The notes beneath the pieces were generated by a model that saw nothing but the letters and a program-made list of their open reading frames with translations, had not been told where the DNA came from and ran no database searches. The translations under genes and the position numbers were made by a program. A stretch of 64,000 bases of DNA, taken from positions 2,852,001 to 2,916,000 of the forward strand of contig NZ_CP106855.1 of the NCBI RefSeq assembly GCF_002209355.2, in the 5' to 3' direction. Below, one piece after another: positions 34,634-43,865 of this stretch (position 1 is its first letter; each line of letters starts with the position of its first letter). Source of the stretch: Bdellovibrio sp. SKB1291214. GTDB lineage: Bacteria; Bdellovibrionota; Bdellovibrionia; Bdellovibrionales; Bdellovibrionaceae.

Positions 34634-35842
34634 CTATTTCTTCAGGGATTTATAGACAGTTTCCAGTGTTGATTTATCTTGGCCGCCACTAAGAAGTCGG
34701 CCATTCACAAAGACTGTGGGAGTTCCTTGGATTTGTGCATCAGCGCCTTCTTTGGCCATGGCTGCAATCATCTCTGTCATAACCGGATCTTTTGCACACT
34801 TATTTAGATCATCCTTTGAAAGGCCAGTAGATGTCGCTACTTGTTCAAGTGACTTATCAAGGCTGTGGAGATTGAATAGGGTCTCTTGCTTATCAAAAAT
34901 AAAGTCGTGCGCATCCCAACCTTTTTTAGCTAATTTTTCAGCGCAGAACACCGCAACCGCGAGTCCGCAGCGAATGCCATCACCACCTGCTCCTTGCATT
35001 GCCTTGTTGCAAGCGGGATCAAGAGGGAAAGGTTTAAAAACCAATTTCACATCAGTATGGTCTTTCACGAACGAGTGAATTGGCGGAGCTGCGTGTTTGC
35101 AATGCGGGCAGAAAAAGTCAGCGAACTCAACAATGGTCATGATTGGTAGTTCTGTGCCTTTTTGCAGGACAAGGCCTTTTTCTACGTCGAATTTTTGCTC
35201 GGGGAAGGACATCCAAGATGCAATTCTTTCCTGAGCAAGTCTTTCTAGGTCATTGAAACCTTTGGACTCTGTGTACATGAAGTTCACTAAGAATGCGATA
35301 ACCGGGATAGCGATCGCGGAGCCCAGGATCCATTTTTCTGTGACAAAAATATCTTTGATGTCTTCAATGAGGTTGCTTGTCGTTAAGTCTGAAGCACCTT
35401 TCCATGCGCCAAAAAACGTGACCAGGGAAAGCGCATAAGCGGCCATGCAAAACAGGCAATAGGAAGACATCGCTGTTGCTGAAATCACGCCCATAATTAC
35501 AGACCCCAGTACAACTAGACCGGATAAGGCAAAAGCATAGCGTGATGTTTTTTCTCGATCTTGCACCAGATTCCAACGGGTTACGCACAAAAGGAAAAGT
35601 AAAATCAGATTGGTGGCAAGTCCCCACATGGCGACTGGGATCCCCAGGAATTTAGCAAAGCTGCTTGAGGCCACGGTATCGCAGTTAAATGTAGCGTTCA
35701 GATTGCAAATAGAAGCGCCCGGGTCAGTTCCAAATTTAACAACGTAAAAATGTTGGAAAAGATAAGCGTGAACGCCAACGGCGATCAAAGTTGCGATAAC
35801 TGCAATTGTCAGAAACAGATTTTTGCTCGATGTGTTTTTCAT
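34634..35842 (-). CDS. VKOR-DsbA fusion: membrane quinone reductase with thiol oxidase domain
   Basis: A 402-residue fusion that makes a complete disulphide-forming unit. The N-terminal four to five helices form a VKOR homologue (a DsbB substitute) with Cys46 and Cys54 in the loop and the CLFC pair Cys129-Cys132 facing quinone. After a further helix (about 171-189), the periplasmic DsbA-like thioredoxin domain carries Cys245-Cys248 (FCPHC) and the cis-Pro segment GTPTVFVNG. A DsbA-like domain fused to VKOR can pass electrons from substrate to quinone without partners. It would serve the many Cys-containing exported proteins nearby. The assignment is strong. Confidence 0.93.
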   Translation of the reverse strand: MKNTSSKNLFLTIAVIATLIAVGVHAYLFQHFYVVKFGTDPGASICNLNATFNCDTVASSSFAKFLGIPVAMWGLATNLILLFLLCVTRWNLVQDREKTSRYAFALSGLVVLGSVIMGVISATAMSSYCLFCMAAYALSLVTFFGAWKGASDLTTSNLIEDIKDIFVTEKWILGSAIAIPVIAFLVNFMYTESKGFNDLERLAQERIASWMSFPEQKFDVEKGLVLQKGTELPIMTIVEFADFFCPHCKHAAPPIHSFVKDHTDVKLVFKPFPLDPACNKAMQGAGGDGIRCGLAVAVFCAEKLAKKGWDAHDFIFDKQETLFNLHSLDKSLEQVATSTGLSKDDLNKCAKDPVMTEMIAAMAKEGADAQIQGTPTVFVNGRLLSGGQDKSTLETVYKSLKK

Positions 35843-35920
35843 GCCTTATTCAATCTTAGATTCGTGTTTGAAATCAATGAAATTTATGTAAAAATTGAAG
35901 GGCTATCAAGGAAGACAGCT

Positions 35921-37582
35921 TTGAACGACATACAAAAGTGGATTCGCATTCGAAAAGATCTCTATTTACAAATGGAGAAGCAGGTTCGCCATCGCTTGGG
36001 AGAGGATACTCCAGAGTTGATGCGTTATCATAAAACCTATCAAGGTGAGTTCGCTCGGAAATGGCAAGCAGCCAGTCAAGCTGATCTATGGACACAGATC
36101 GCAGATTCTCAAGTGGTATTGATGGGGGATTTTCATGCGCTTCATCAGTCACAAAAAGCCCAGCTGCGAGTTTTAAGAAATATTCCTAAGGACCGTAAGA
36201 CAGTTTTAGTGGTGGAGTTCTTTGATGCCGCTGACCAATCCAAGCTTGATAAATTCATGCAGGGTAAAATGTCTGAAAAAGACTTTTTAAAAAGTGTTAA
36301 GTGGGAAACTCGCTGGGGTTTTCCCTGGGAGCACTATCGTCCCATTCTTCGCTATGCTCAGAAACATAAAATCCCTGTATACGGCTTAAACAAGGCTTTT
36401 GCGAAACGCAATGCAACCACATTGAAGTCGCGAGATGTTTTCGCCGGTAAAAAGATCGCAGAGTTAACAAAAACGCATCCCGACAGTTTGGTTTTCGTCA
36501 TTTATGGTGATTTGCATTTAGCAGGAGCTCATATTCCTGCTGAAATTCAAAAGAACTTGGGAAAACCCTTTGCTAAGAAGGTTTTAAGTATTTTCCAAAA
36601 CGCCGAAAAAATTTATTTTCAATTGTTGAATCAAGGTGCCGAAAACATCACGGATTTAATCCGTATCAACCGCAATACCTTTTGTCTGATGAGCGTTCCT
36701 CCTTGGGTTAAATGGCAGAACTATCTAATGTACCTTGAACAGACATATGATGAAGGTTTGCGCTTTCAAATGGATGACGAGGATGATGATTGGGACGAAG
36801 ATGAAAACTCGGATTTCGAGCCTATCGATTTTACCGATCATGTCGGTCGCTACGTAAAAATCATGGCCGAAGAGTTGGGGCTGGAAGTCTCTCTCTCTGC
36901 CTTGTCGGTTTACACCGCCCATGATGATTCATTCTGGAGTCAGGTGCGCGAAAATTATGACCTTAAAAAGCAGACCTTCATTCAGCGTCTGATCGAAGAT
37001 GAATATTCGTTTTATCTTCCGGAAATCAGCGCGGCTTATCTGGCGCGTGGTACGGTCAATCACGCAGCGACACTGGCTATGCAATATGTGCATGCGCAAG
37101 TCAGTGGCGCTAAAACTTTGTTTGCTGAGATGCCCCAGGATTTCTTGCGTTGGATTTGGATGGAAGCGGTCGCTTATTTTGGTTCTAAAATGATCAACCC
37201 CAAAAGAAAGACCGACACCATCGCCGATATCAAAGCAAGTTTGGTGCACAAGGATTCAAGTGATATCGGGAAAGAAGCTTTGCAGCTGGCGCTATCGCAA
37301 AAGATGCACGAGCTGATGATGATCACGGGAGTGCCGAAGCACAAGCTTCAAGCTAAACCCCGTCGCAAAGCAAGCTATATGGTGGCCGCTACTTTGTTGG
37401 GTGGAATGATGGGGGAACGCTTGTTTTATGGATATCAAAAGAAGTTGTTAAAAACATCGATGATGGCCTCGTTCATTGAAAAACCCCTGGATAATAAAAA
37501 TTTTGAAGTCGCCTATTACGGAATATTGGAAGTTGTTGAATCATTGCCAACGCCGTTCCACAGCAAGAAGGAGAAACTATGA
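35921..37582 (+). CDS. ChaN-like (DUF399) protein with long C-terminal extension
   Basis: The first about 220 residues match the ChaN/haem-uptake-like family: QVVLMGDFHALHQSQK near the start, then VVEFFDAAD, and YGDLHLAGAHI, whose His residues fit the family's metal or haem site. About 330 more residues follow, with an acidic patch (DEDDDWDEDENSD) and no recognised domain. No signal peptide is seen. The TTG at 35921 has aaggaag six bases upstream, better than any ATG; the frame extends further left, but only antisense to the VKOR-DsbA gene. The protein is 553 residues. A GYF_2-like gene overlaps it by four bases. Function is unknown. Confidence 0.75.
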   Translation: MNDIQKWIRIRKDLYLQMEKQVRHRLGEDTPELMRYHKTYQGEFARKWQAASQADLWTQIADSQVVLMGDFHALHQSQKAQLRVLRNIPKDRKTVLVVEFFDAADQSKLDKFMQGKMSEKDFLKSVKWETRWGFPWEHYRPILRYAQKHKIPVYGLNKAFAKRNATTLKSRDVFAGKKIAELTKTHPDSLVFVIYGDLHLAGAHIPAEIQKNLGKPFAKKVLSIFQNAEKIYFQLLNQGAENITDLIRINRNTFCLMSVPPWVKWQNYLMYLEQTYDEGLRFQMDDEDDDWDEDENSDFEPIDFTDHVGRYVKIMAEELGLEVSLSALSVYTAHDDSFWSQVRENYDLKKQTFIQRLIEDEYSFYLPEISAAYLARGTVNHAATLAMQYVHAQVSGAKTLFAEMPQDFLRWIWMEAVAYFGSKMINPKRKTDTIADIKASLVHKDSSDIGKEALQLALSQKMHELMMITGVPKHKLQAKPRRKASYMVAATLLGGMMGERLFYGYQKKLLKTSMMASFIEKPLDNKNFEVAYYGILEVVESLPTPFHSKKEKL

Positions 37583-38025
37583 AAAAAACCTGGTTTCGCA
37601 GTGTTCAGTTAAAACCGGTGGGACCCTTTAGTCTTGAAGAAATGCGCTCGTTTATTCATCGCGGAGAAGTTGGGTTTTTAGATCTGATTTTGGACGAGAG
37701 TAAAGGCGACGTGTGGAAGCCTGCGGCGGAGTGGGGAGTGTTTGAACTGAAACTTTTTCCTGCGGGACAATCTTTCATTCCTGGAATGCCCGTGGATGAA
37801 GAATTACCTGAATGGGTTCTCTTAGTTGAGCAAAATGGCTCGGCTCCTTTGCAGGAAGGCCCATTTTCAATCTCCGCTATTAAGGCGGGATTAAAAGAGG
37901 GGCGTGTTTCCCCTTATCAACATATATGGAAAAGTGGACTTAGCGGGTGGTGCCAAGTTAAAGATCGCCCCGAGTTTTATTCTGTGATCACATCGGATCA
38001 GTTGATTAGTTTAGAGCGTCTTTAA
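37579..38025 (+). CDS. Tandem GYF_2-like (DUF4339) protein
   Basis: A 148-residue protein with two copies of a GYF_2-like module: residues about 5-55 (GPFSLEEMRSFIHRGEV, then WKPAAEW) and 78-138 (GPFSISAIKAGLKEGRV, then WKSGLSGWCQV). GYF domains bind proline-rich peptides, while GYF_2 is common in bacterial proteins of unknown role. It overlaps the ChaN-like gene by four bases and is probably its partner. Its 3' end overlaps the convergent HU gene by 20 bases. Confidence 0.8.
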   Translation: MKKTWFRSVQLKPVGPFSLEEMRSFIHRGEVGFLDLILDESKGDVWKPAAEWGVFELKLFPAGQSFIPGMPVDEELPEWVLLVEQNGSAPLQEGPFSISAIKAGLKEGRVSPYQHIWKSGLSGWCQVKDRPEFYSVITSDQLISLERL

Positions 38026-38278
38026 GGTCTTTGCCTGGTTTAAAACGCGGCACGTGAGCGCTTGGAATTCTAACCGCTTGACCGGTTTTTGGATTGCGAC
38101 CCTGGCGTGGTTTGCGAGTGGCTTTGGAGAATGTACCGAAGCCCACAAGTTTTACCTCGTCACCCTTTTTTAGAGCTTCTTGGATAACACGAAGGGTAGC
38201 GTCAAGAATATTTTCAGATTGTGCTTTCGTGGATTTTGTACGTTCAGCCACGATGTCGATCAGTTGAGCTTTATTCAT
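38006..38278 (-). CDS. hup: HU/IHF-family DNA-bending protein
   Basis: A 90-residue HU protein: N-terminal helices MNKAQLIDIVAERTKSTK, the VGFGTFSKATRKPRQGRNPKTG arm that inserts prolines into the minor groove, and the FKPGKDLKDALN end. It binds and bends DNA as a dimer in the nucleoid. The 3' end overlaps the GYF_2-like gene by 20 bases. The family is certain. Whether HU-alpha, HU-beta or a specialised paralogue is open. Confidence 0.95.
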   Translation of the reverse strand: MNKAQLIDIVAERTKSTKAQSENILDATLRVIQEALKKGDEVKLVGFGTFSKATRKPRQGRNPKTGQAVRIPSAHVPRFKPGKDLKDALN

Positions 38279-38365
38279 TGCCAGTATCCTTTTAAGTGCA
38301 GGGGATCGACACTAAATTTTGCTATTAAGATGGTCAAGTTAAATTGAAATACGGAGAGGACATCG

Positions 38366-39091
38366 ATGAAGAATTTGGTTCGTTTTTTATTCATTTTATT
38401 GTTTCCATTGACTTTATCTGCGCAACAAAAGATTGCCGCTCAGCTGTATGATTTGAAATCAGAACGAAAGCAAAAGCTCTATGATCTTTCCGTTAATTTT
38501 ACTCCACACGGGGATGAGGTCCGTGTCCAGGGCGACTTTCGTGACACGGAAGGAAAAACAGCTGTTACGGAAGTTGGCGTCATTCGTAATGAGAATTTGA
38601 TCCGTTATGAAATTGTAAGATCGCAGACCGGTGAAAAAGGCTTGATCACTGTCGAGAGTGGCAAAATCAAATTCGAGTATGAAGGAGCTGATGGTAAAAA
38701 GAAAACTGCGGATGAAAAAGCCACAGGTTTTATTTTATGTTCTTCGAATTTTGCAGCCTTCGTCAAAGCTCATTGGGAACAGTTTCAAAAAGGTGACAGC
38801 GTAAGTGTTCGTTATGCCGTTTGGGATCGTTTGGAAACCGTGGGTTTTACCCTTCGTAAGGTGGGGGAAAAAGTTTTAAGTGGAGAGAAGACTATTGAGC
38901 TGCAGATGAAGCCCACGAGTTTTGTAATTGCGGCACTCGTGGACCCCGTGCATTTTTGGTATGCGGAAAGTGATAAAAATTTGCGCGTCATGAAGGGGCG
39001 CGTGCCCGTTAAACAGATGAAGGACGGTAAGTGGAAAGACCTTGATGCTGAGGTCGTCTATACTGAGGTCCAGAGTTCAGTCTCAAAATAA
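38366..39091 (+). CDS. Exported protein of unknown function (LolA/DUF3108-like outline)
   Basis: A 241-residue protein with a signal peptide (MKNLVRFLFILLFPLTLSAQQ). The mature part is beta-rich with alternating hydrophobic residues, ending near FWYAESDKNLRVMKGRVPV. This resembles the outline of periplasmic LolA/DUF3108-type folds, but no diagnostic motif is seen. It has a gagagg site before the ATG. Two more envelope genes follow, the first after a flagellar-sigma-like promoter. Confidence 0.6.
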   Translation: MKNLVRFLFILLFPLTLSAQQKIAAQLYDLKSERKQKLYDLSVNFTPHGDEVRVQGDFRDTEGKTAVTEVGVIRNENLIRYEIVRSQTGEKGLITVESGKIKFEYEGADGKKKTADEKATGFILCSSNFAAFVKAHWEQFQKGDSVSVRYAVWDRLETVGFTLRKVGEKVLSGEKTIELQMKPTSFVIAALVDPVHFWYAESDKNLRVMKGRVPVKQMKDGKWKDLDAEVVYTEVQSSVSK

Positions 39092-39098
39092 TACAGTC

Positions 39099-39126
39099 TC
39101 AATTTTTAGCAGTTTCCCGCCGATAA
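39099..39126 (+). promoter_or_regulatory. FliA-like promoter before the TPR gene
   Basis: TCAATTTT (39099-39106) and a perfect GCCGATAA (39119-39126) are separated by 12 bases. The -10 element matches the flagellar-sigma consensus 8 of 8 and the -35 element 6 of 8. The next ATG (39134) is only seven bases after it, so either the message starts just before the ATG (near-leaderless) or a downstream start is used. Confidence 0.45.
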
Positions 39127-39133
39127 GTGGGGC

Positions 39134-39814
39134 ATGAAGAATCAGAACTCGCTCTTTGTAGTTTTCTGTTTGTGCCTTACGATCGGCATCGTTGCCGTTT
39201 ATGGAGTGCTTGTTGGGCACTTTAATGGTCATCAGAAATATGAAATGCAAATCTCCGCCCTCAATGAAAAGGTTGAGAAGGAGCAATTTAATAATTCTCT
39301 TTTAAGTTACCAACTTAAAGACTTTCAGCAAACTGTTGCACAAGTTCTTCCGGATAACAAAACACTTCAGGCCAAATATGAGTTGAATAACTTGGCCTCC
39401 GCCGTTCGTTCTCCAGCCAGCGATGCGGCGATTGATTTGTCACCAGTCATTTTTGAGCGTGCAAAAAAGTACTTCACGCAACACAGCTATGATAAAGCCA
39501 TCAAAGAATTCAACACGTTGCTGGAAAAATATCCACTGACTTCTCATAGTGTTGAAGCGCATTTCTTTATCGCAGAGAGCTACTTCCTGAAGAAGGACTT
39601 CCGCAGTTCATTGGCGACAATTGACGACATGGTGACTCAATACCCGGATAATGATCTGACAGGTTTCATTTTACTGCGTATGGGGCAAATCAGTGAATAC
39701 AACAATCAAGTTGATGAAGCTGCCGAAGTCTATAATACGGTCGCTAAGAACTTCAAAAACGAAGACCTTCGCAAGCAAGCTCGCAAGCTGGCTCAGAGTG
39801 TGGAATTCAAATAA
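39134..39814 (+). CDS. Membrane-anchored TPR protein (CpoB/YbgF-like outline)
   Basis: A 226-residue protein with an N-terminal transmembrane anchor (about 8-27) and a short coiled coil (about 35-70). Two to three TPR units follow, typical of YbgF/CpoB or BamD-like repeats (AKKYFTQHSYDKAIKEFNTLLEKYP, AEDYF-type AHFFIAESYF). TPR proteins of this kind scaffold envelope complexes, such as Tol-Pal linked peptidoglycan synthesis. No tol genes are nearby. It overlaps the next gene by one base (taatg). Confidence 0.75.
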   Translation: MKNQNSLFVVFCLCLTIGIVAVYGVLVGHFNGHQKYEMQISALNEKVEKEQFNNSLLSYQLKDFQQTVAQVLPDNKTLQAKYELNNLASAVRSPASDAAIDLSPVIFERAKKYFTQHSYDKAIKEFNTLLEKYPLTSHSVEAHFFIAESYFLKKDFRSSLATIDDMVTQYPDNDLTGFILLRMGQISEYNNQVDEAAEVYNTVAKNFKNEDLRKQARKLAQSVEFK

Positions 39815-40551
39815 TGAAGAAGGTTTTGCAGGCACTTATTTTTGTGTTGGCGTTTCAAGTCGAAGTTCGCGTAAGAGCTTCTTCGGATACGCTTCAACAA
39901 CCCACAGCATGTCTGAAGTCAGCTGAAAGCTGTGCTTTACATGTGGTGGGTCCTGCGTTTCATTTAAAGCAAGGCGAGCTTGAGTTGCATGCAACTGAAG
40001 GATCAACCTTGATGCGCTTGTCCCATAATCAATGGCGCCTGATGAAGGGTGTTTTGTGGGTCGAGAAAGCTCCAGAGGTCACTGTGGAAACTCCTTACGC
40101 AACAACCAAAGGCTCACATGGTCAATACTGGTTGATTGATCGAGGTGATCGTCTGATTGTTCGTAATATTAATGCTGATTTGAACGTTGAATTACGTGAT
40201 GGGAAAAAGCTGGAAGTTCCTGCTGGTTTTGAATTCTGGGTTTCTGGAATTAATAGCAAAGGTAAAAATGAATACGGCATGATCCAAACGGTCGAGATGA
40301 AGGACCACTTGGTGTTGTGGAATAAACTTTTCAAAGGTTCTAAAGAACAGTTCAAAAAAGAAGTCGCAGAGCTTCGTGAAAACTGGTCGGACCTGGGCGA
40401 AAGAGGAGGCAGTCTTTATGAAAAGATCGCTCTTCGTCAGATCGCTTCGATCCAAGAAGGTCAACGTCAAGAGGCTGAGAAAAAACGCCAAGCTCAGGTT
40501 GAGCGTCAGAAAACCCGTGAGCTGATGTTCAGACGAGCCTTTGATAGATAA
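39814..40551 (+). CDS. Exported FecR-domain-like protein
   Basis: A 245-residue exported protein. After the signal peptide, residues about 60-145 resemble a FecR domain (GVLWVEKAPEVTVETPYATTKG, then DLNVELRDGKKLEVPAG), a beta fold common in sigma-regulator and surface proteins. The C-terminal 80 residues form a charged helix (KKEVAELRENWSDL, EAEKKRQAQVERQK). No sigma factor lies nearby. It is co-translated with the TPR gene (one-base overlap). Confidence 0.7.
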   Translation: MKKVLQALIFVLAFQVEVRVRASSDTLQQPTACLKSAESCALHVVGPAFHLKQGELELHATEGSTLMRLSHNQWRLMKGVLWVEKAPEVTVETPYATTKGSHGQYWLIDRGDRLIVRNINADLNVELRDGKKLEVPAGFEFWVSGINSKGKNEYGMIQTVEMKDHLVLWNKLFKGSKEQFKKEVAELRENWSDLGERGGSLYEKIALRQIASIQEGQRQEAEKKRQAQVERQKTRELMFRRAFDR

Positions 40552-40647
40552 ATACAGCAAAACCTAGGTCCTGTTTTATTTCAAGACAACACAGTCCTGA
40601 AGTTTCTTACTCCCACGCATGTTATCCTGCAGGCTGGGAGGATAAGG

Positions 40648-42321
40648 ATGTCTTCTATTTCATCAGACCGCGCGCGCCAGGACGAACAGATCAGACAAAC
40701 TCGTGAAGAGTATGAGAATCGCGAAAGCGAAAATGCTAAGCGTCGCAATGCGGAAATCAAACGCCTTGAGCAGCGTTATCATGACGAAGTTAAAAATATC
40801 ACTGAGAACTACGAAACCAAAATCAGCACCTTGAAGGATCGCAATCGTGAAGCGATGACTGAAAAGGACATGGATAACAATCGTAAGATTGATGAGGTTC
40901 GTAATGCGTATCGCGAATCTCTGCGTAACAAGACGGAAGAAGCTGCAAGTGAACGCGATTTGCTTCGCCAGTCCTATCAGGGGCAAATTGATAAGCAAAA
41001 GCAAGTCAATGAGTCACAAAAAGAAAATCTAAAAGGGCAGTTAACTAGCGAAATTCAAAATCGCGACGGTCAATTAGAGCGCATGACGAATGAAAATCGT
41101 GAGCGCGCCCGTGCCGACGTTGCCAATAATGCTCGTCGCATGAGAAACTCCCACGAAAAAGAAAAAGATACTATCGCGACGTCTCATCAACAAGAGATGG
41201 CAGCTAAAGACCGCGCAATGAATGACGTGCGTAAGTCATATCAAGGTCAGCTGAAAGAAAGTGAAAGACGTCGTACTGAAGATAAAGAAAATTACCAACA
41301 AAAGATCGTCGATATCGTCACTAACGATAAAGAGGCGTATTCGGATGCCATAAAATCTAAGCAAGAGATTATGAATTCTGAGTTGGGACGCGTGCGTGAT
41401 AAGTATCAAACTACTTTGGAACGCAAAATGAATACGCTTGATAGTCAAAATGAAGATTTTAGAGACACAGTCAATGAACGTCAGGCGACACAAGTGCGGT
41501 CTCGTGATTCACAAATCCAGCGCCTTAACTCGAAGCTGAACAATGAAATGGCTAAGAATGAAAAGCTGCGTGGTATTGAGAGAAAGAATCTAACTCAGGC
41601 CTATGAAAAGCAGTTGGATTTGGTTGAGCAGCGCCGTGAAGATGCTGTCGATCAAATGCGCGCTTTGACGGACGAGCGTATTGACAAAATGAATGATAAG
41701 AATCGCCAGCTCTTGCGTAACGTAGATCGCGAATACCAATCGCAATCCAGTGTTAGCAATGCGCGTAATTCCATTGATCGTGAAATGATGAAGCAGCAGC
41801 ATGCGGATCAAATGATCCAAGTAAACTCTTCCGCGGAAACTCGTGTGAAGAAGCTGACGGATTTGTCGAATAAAAATGCACAACGCCTGGGGCAATACTA
41901 TGGCGAGTCTCTTGAGAAAATGGAAGACAACTATGCTCAGCGTATCGACGGTCAGCGCCAGCGCTATGCGGACGATCAAGTTGCCAACAATAAGGCAATG
42001 ACTGAGCGTTTCCGTGGCATGGAGCAGAGCTTCAACGCTAAACTTGAGCAAACTGTGAAGTCTTACGAGGACAAATTGTCTCAGTTAAAAGACAATCAGG
42101 AGCGCGAAATTAAACGTTTGGAAAAAACCTACAACCAACGTTTAGCAGAGCAGACTAAGAACTCAAAGACGGAGAAAGAATCGTCGGCGATGCAGTATGA
42201 AGCGAAGCTTGCGCAACTCACTGAGTCGCACAACGATCAACTTGATAGAATGAATAGACGCCACCAGGAGGATATGCAAAACTTGTCGGTAAAGATGAGT
42301 TCGTACTCTAGGAAGGCATAG
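40648..42321 (+). CDS. 557-residue coiled-coil filament-like protein
   Basis: Almost the whole length is charged coiled coil with no signal peptide, very rich in Glu, Arg, Gln, Asn and Asp, with few hydrophobic residues other than heptad positions. Examples are EIKRLEQRYHDEVKNITENYE and repeated QSYQGQI-like units. No globular domain is seen. It starts at an ATG with a gggagg site and ends five bases before pyk, an unexpected pairing. A structural or scaffold role is inferred. Confidence 0.75.
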   Translation: MSSISSDRARQDEQIRQTREEYENRESENAKRRNAEIKRLEQRYHDEVKNITENYETKISTLKDRNREAMTEKDMDNNRKIDEVRNAYRESLRNKTEEAASERDLLRQSYQGQIDKQKQVNESQKENLKGQLTSEIQNRDGQLERMTNENRERARADVANNARRMRNSHEKEKDTIATSHQQEMAAKDRAMNDVRKSYQGQLKESERRRTEDKENYQQKIVDIVTNDKEAYSDAIKSKQEIMNSELGRVRDKYQTTLERKMNTLDSQNEDFRDTVNERQATQVRSRDSQIQRLNSKLNNEMAKNEKLRGIERKNLTQAYEKQLDLVEQRREDAVDQMRALTDERIDKMNDKNRQLLRNVDREYQSQSSVSNARNSIDREMMKQQHADQMIQVNSSAETRVKKLTDLSNKNAQRLGQYYGESLEKMEDNYAQRIDGQRQRYADDQVANNKAMTERFRGMEQSFNAKLEQTVKSYEDKLSQLKDNQEREIKRLEKTYNQRLAEQTKNSKTEKESSAMQYEAKLAQLTESHNDQLDRMNRRHQEDMQNLSVKMSSYSRKA

Positions 42322-42326
42322 ATTCA

Positions 42327-43814
42327 ATGTTAGCAGACCGACGAGCAAAGATTGTAGCGACTATTGGTCCTTCAACTCGTGATGAAAAAAATCTAGAAAA
42401 AGCAATTAAGGCGGGCATGAACGTGGCTCGCCTTAACTTTTCCCACGGAACCCATGAAGATCACCTTAAAGTGATCCACTCCCTTCGCAAGCTGTCTAAA
42501 GACCTTAAGGCTCCCGTGACGATCCTTCAAGATCTTCAAGGACCTAAAGTGCGTGTGGGTAAACTTGAGGGCGGTAAGCTTGAGATCAAGCCCGGCGACA
42601 AGTTTACATTCACAACAGAACCTATTTTGGGTCGACCAGGCTTGATTCCATCAGACTTTAAAGAACTTCCGCTAGCTTGTACTCCCGGCACGCGCATCCT
42701 TTTGGATGACGGCTTGATGCAAGTTGAAGTTTTGCAAGTGCGTGGTGAAGAGGTTGATGTTGTTGTTATCGACGGTGGTATTTTGAAGGATCGCAAAGGC
42801 ATGAATTTGCCAGGCGTGAATTTGCCGGTTGATCCGATGACTCCTAAAGACTTGGAAGATCTTGAATTTGGTATCGCGAACAAAGTTGATTATATCGCTT
42901 TGAGTTTCGTGCGCCACGCTCGTGATATTCGTAAGCTTCGTGAAATTATCGAAGCTCGCGGTTCGCAAGCTAAAATTGTTGCTAAGATCGAAATGATTGA
43001 AGCCATTGAAAACTTGGAAGAGATTTGCCGATTGTCTGACGCTGTCATGGTTGCGCGCGGTGACTTGGCAGTTGAAGTCGGTCAAAGTCGTCTGCCTGGT
43101 TTCCAAAAGCGCATCATCAATGTTTGTAACCAGTTGGGTCGTCCGGTTATCACGGCTACTCAAATGCTTGAGAGTATGATTGAAAATCCTCGTCCAACGC
43201 GCGCAGAGATCACTGACGTTGCCAATGCGGTTTTGGATGGTTCTGATGCCTTGATGCTTTCTGCAGAGTCTGCAAGCGGCAAGAATCCGTTTAAAGCGAT
43301 TCGCACTATGCATGAGATCATATTGGAAGTTGAGCGTAACGAAGAGGAATACTACAAAATTTCTTTGGATAGCGAATTCCTAAGCACGCCGGCGGCAATC
43401 GCAGCTAGTGCTTCGTTGAGTGCGTTGAAACTAAATGCGACGGCGATTATCTGCTTAACTAGCACCGGTAAAACAGCCAGCATTATTTCTTCATTCCGTC
43501 CAAAGGCTCGCATCATTTCTGTAACTCAGCACCATGAGGTGTTGAATTCTCAAGAATTGAGCTGGGGTATCCAAACACATGCAATCAAACCTTACAAAAA
43601 CATGGAAGACATCTTGTCTGAAGTGGATCGTTTGCTCGTGACGCATGGTTTGTCTAAAACGGGTGATAAAGTTATTGTTACTTTGGGTCAGCCTATTTCA
43701 AGTGGTGTTAAAACAAACTCTCTATACGTTCACACAGTGGGCGCTGAGAGCTTGACGAAGCTACCTGATGCAGAGTTGCCACTTCGCTGTCAAAACGATC
43801 CTTTAATCGATTAA
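42327..43814 (+). CDS. pyk: Pyruvate kinase
   Basis: Pyruvate kinase converts phosphoenolpyruvate and ADP to pyruvate and ATP. The signature IVAKIEMIEAIENLEEI contains the catalytic Lys. Also present are the N-terminal RAKIVATIGPS, the metal site and the MVARGDLAVEVG segment. The C-terminal allosteric domain is present (total 495 residues, versus about 470 usually). It lies five bases after the coiled-coil gene. A terminator follows about 50 bases later. Confidence 0.97.
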   Translation: MLADRRAKIVATIGPSTRDEKNLEKAIKAGMNVARLNFSHGTHEDHLKVIHSLRKLSKDLKAPVTILQDLQGPKVRVGKLEGGKLEIKPGDKFTFTTEPILGRPGLIPSDFKELPLACTPGTRILLDDGLMQVEVLQVRGEEVDVVVIDGGILKDRKGMNLPGVNLPVDPMTPKDLEDLEFGIANKVDYIALSFVRHARDIRKLREIIEARGSQAKIVAKIEMIEAIENLEEICRLSDAVMVARGDLAVEVGQSRLPGFQKRIINVCNQLGRPVITATQMLESMIENPRPTRAEITDVANAVLDGSDALMLSAESASGKNPFKAIRTMHEIILEVERNEEEYYKISLDSEFLSTPAAIAASASLSALKLNATAIICLTSTGKTASIISSFRPKARIISVTQHHEVLNSQELSWGIQTHAIKPYKNMEDILSEVDRLLVTHGLSKTGDKVIVTLGQPISSGVKTNSLYVHTVGAESLTKLPDAELPLRCQNDPLID

Positions 43815-43825
43815 TAGCGGAAACG

Positions 43826-43853
43826 TAAAAAGTCGCGCACCTTCTCCCGATAA
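43826..43853 (+). promoter_or_regulatory. FliA-like promoter directly before a terminator
   Basis: TAAAAAGT (43826-43833) and CCCGATAA (43846-43853) are separated by 12 bases, the same spacing as at 2800 and 39099. A transcript from about 43860 would reach the hairpin at 43866-43902 at once, so only a very short RNA is possible. It may be chance. Confidence 0.3.
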
Positions 43854-43865
43854 GTTGGATAATTA

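Noticed and set aside
35750-35920. N-terminal extension of the ChaN-like protein
   Set aside because: It lies mostly antisense to the VKOR-DsbA gene. The TTG at 35921 has a clear ribosome-binding site.
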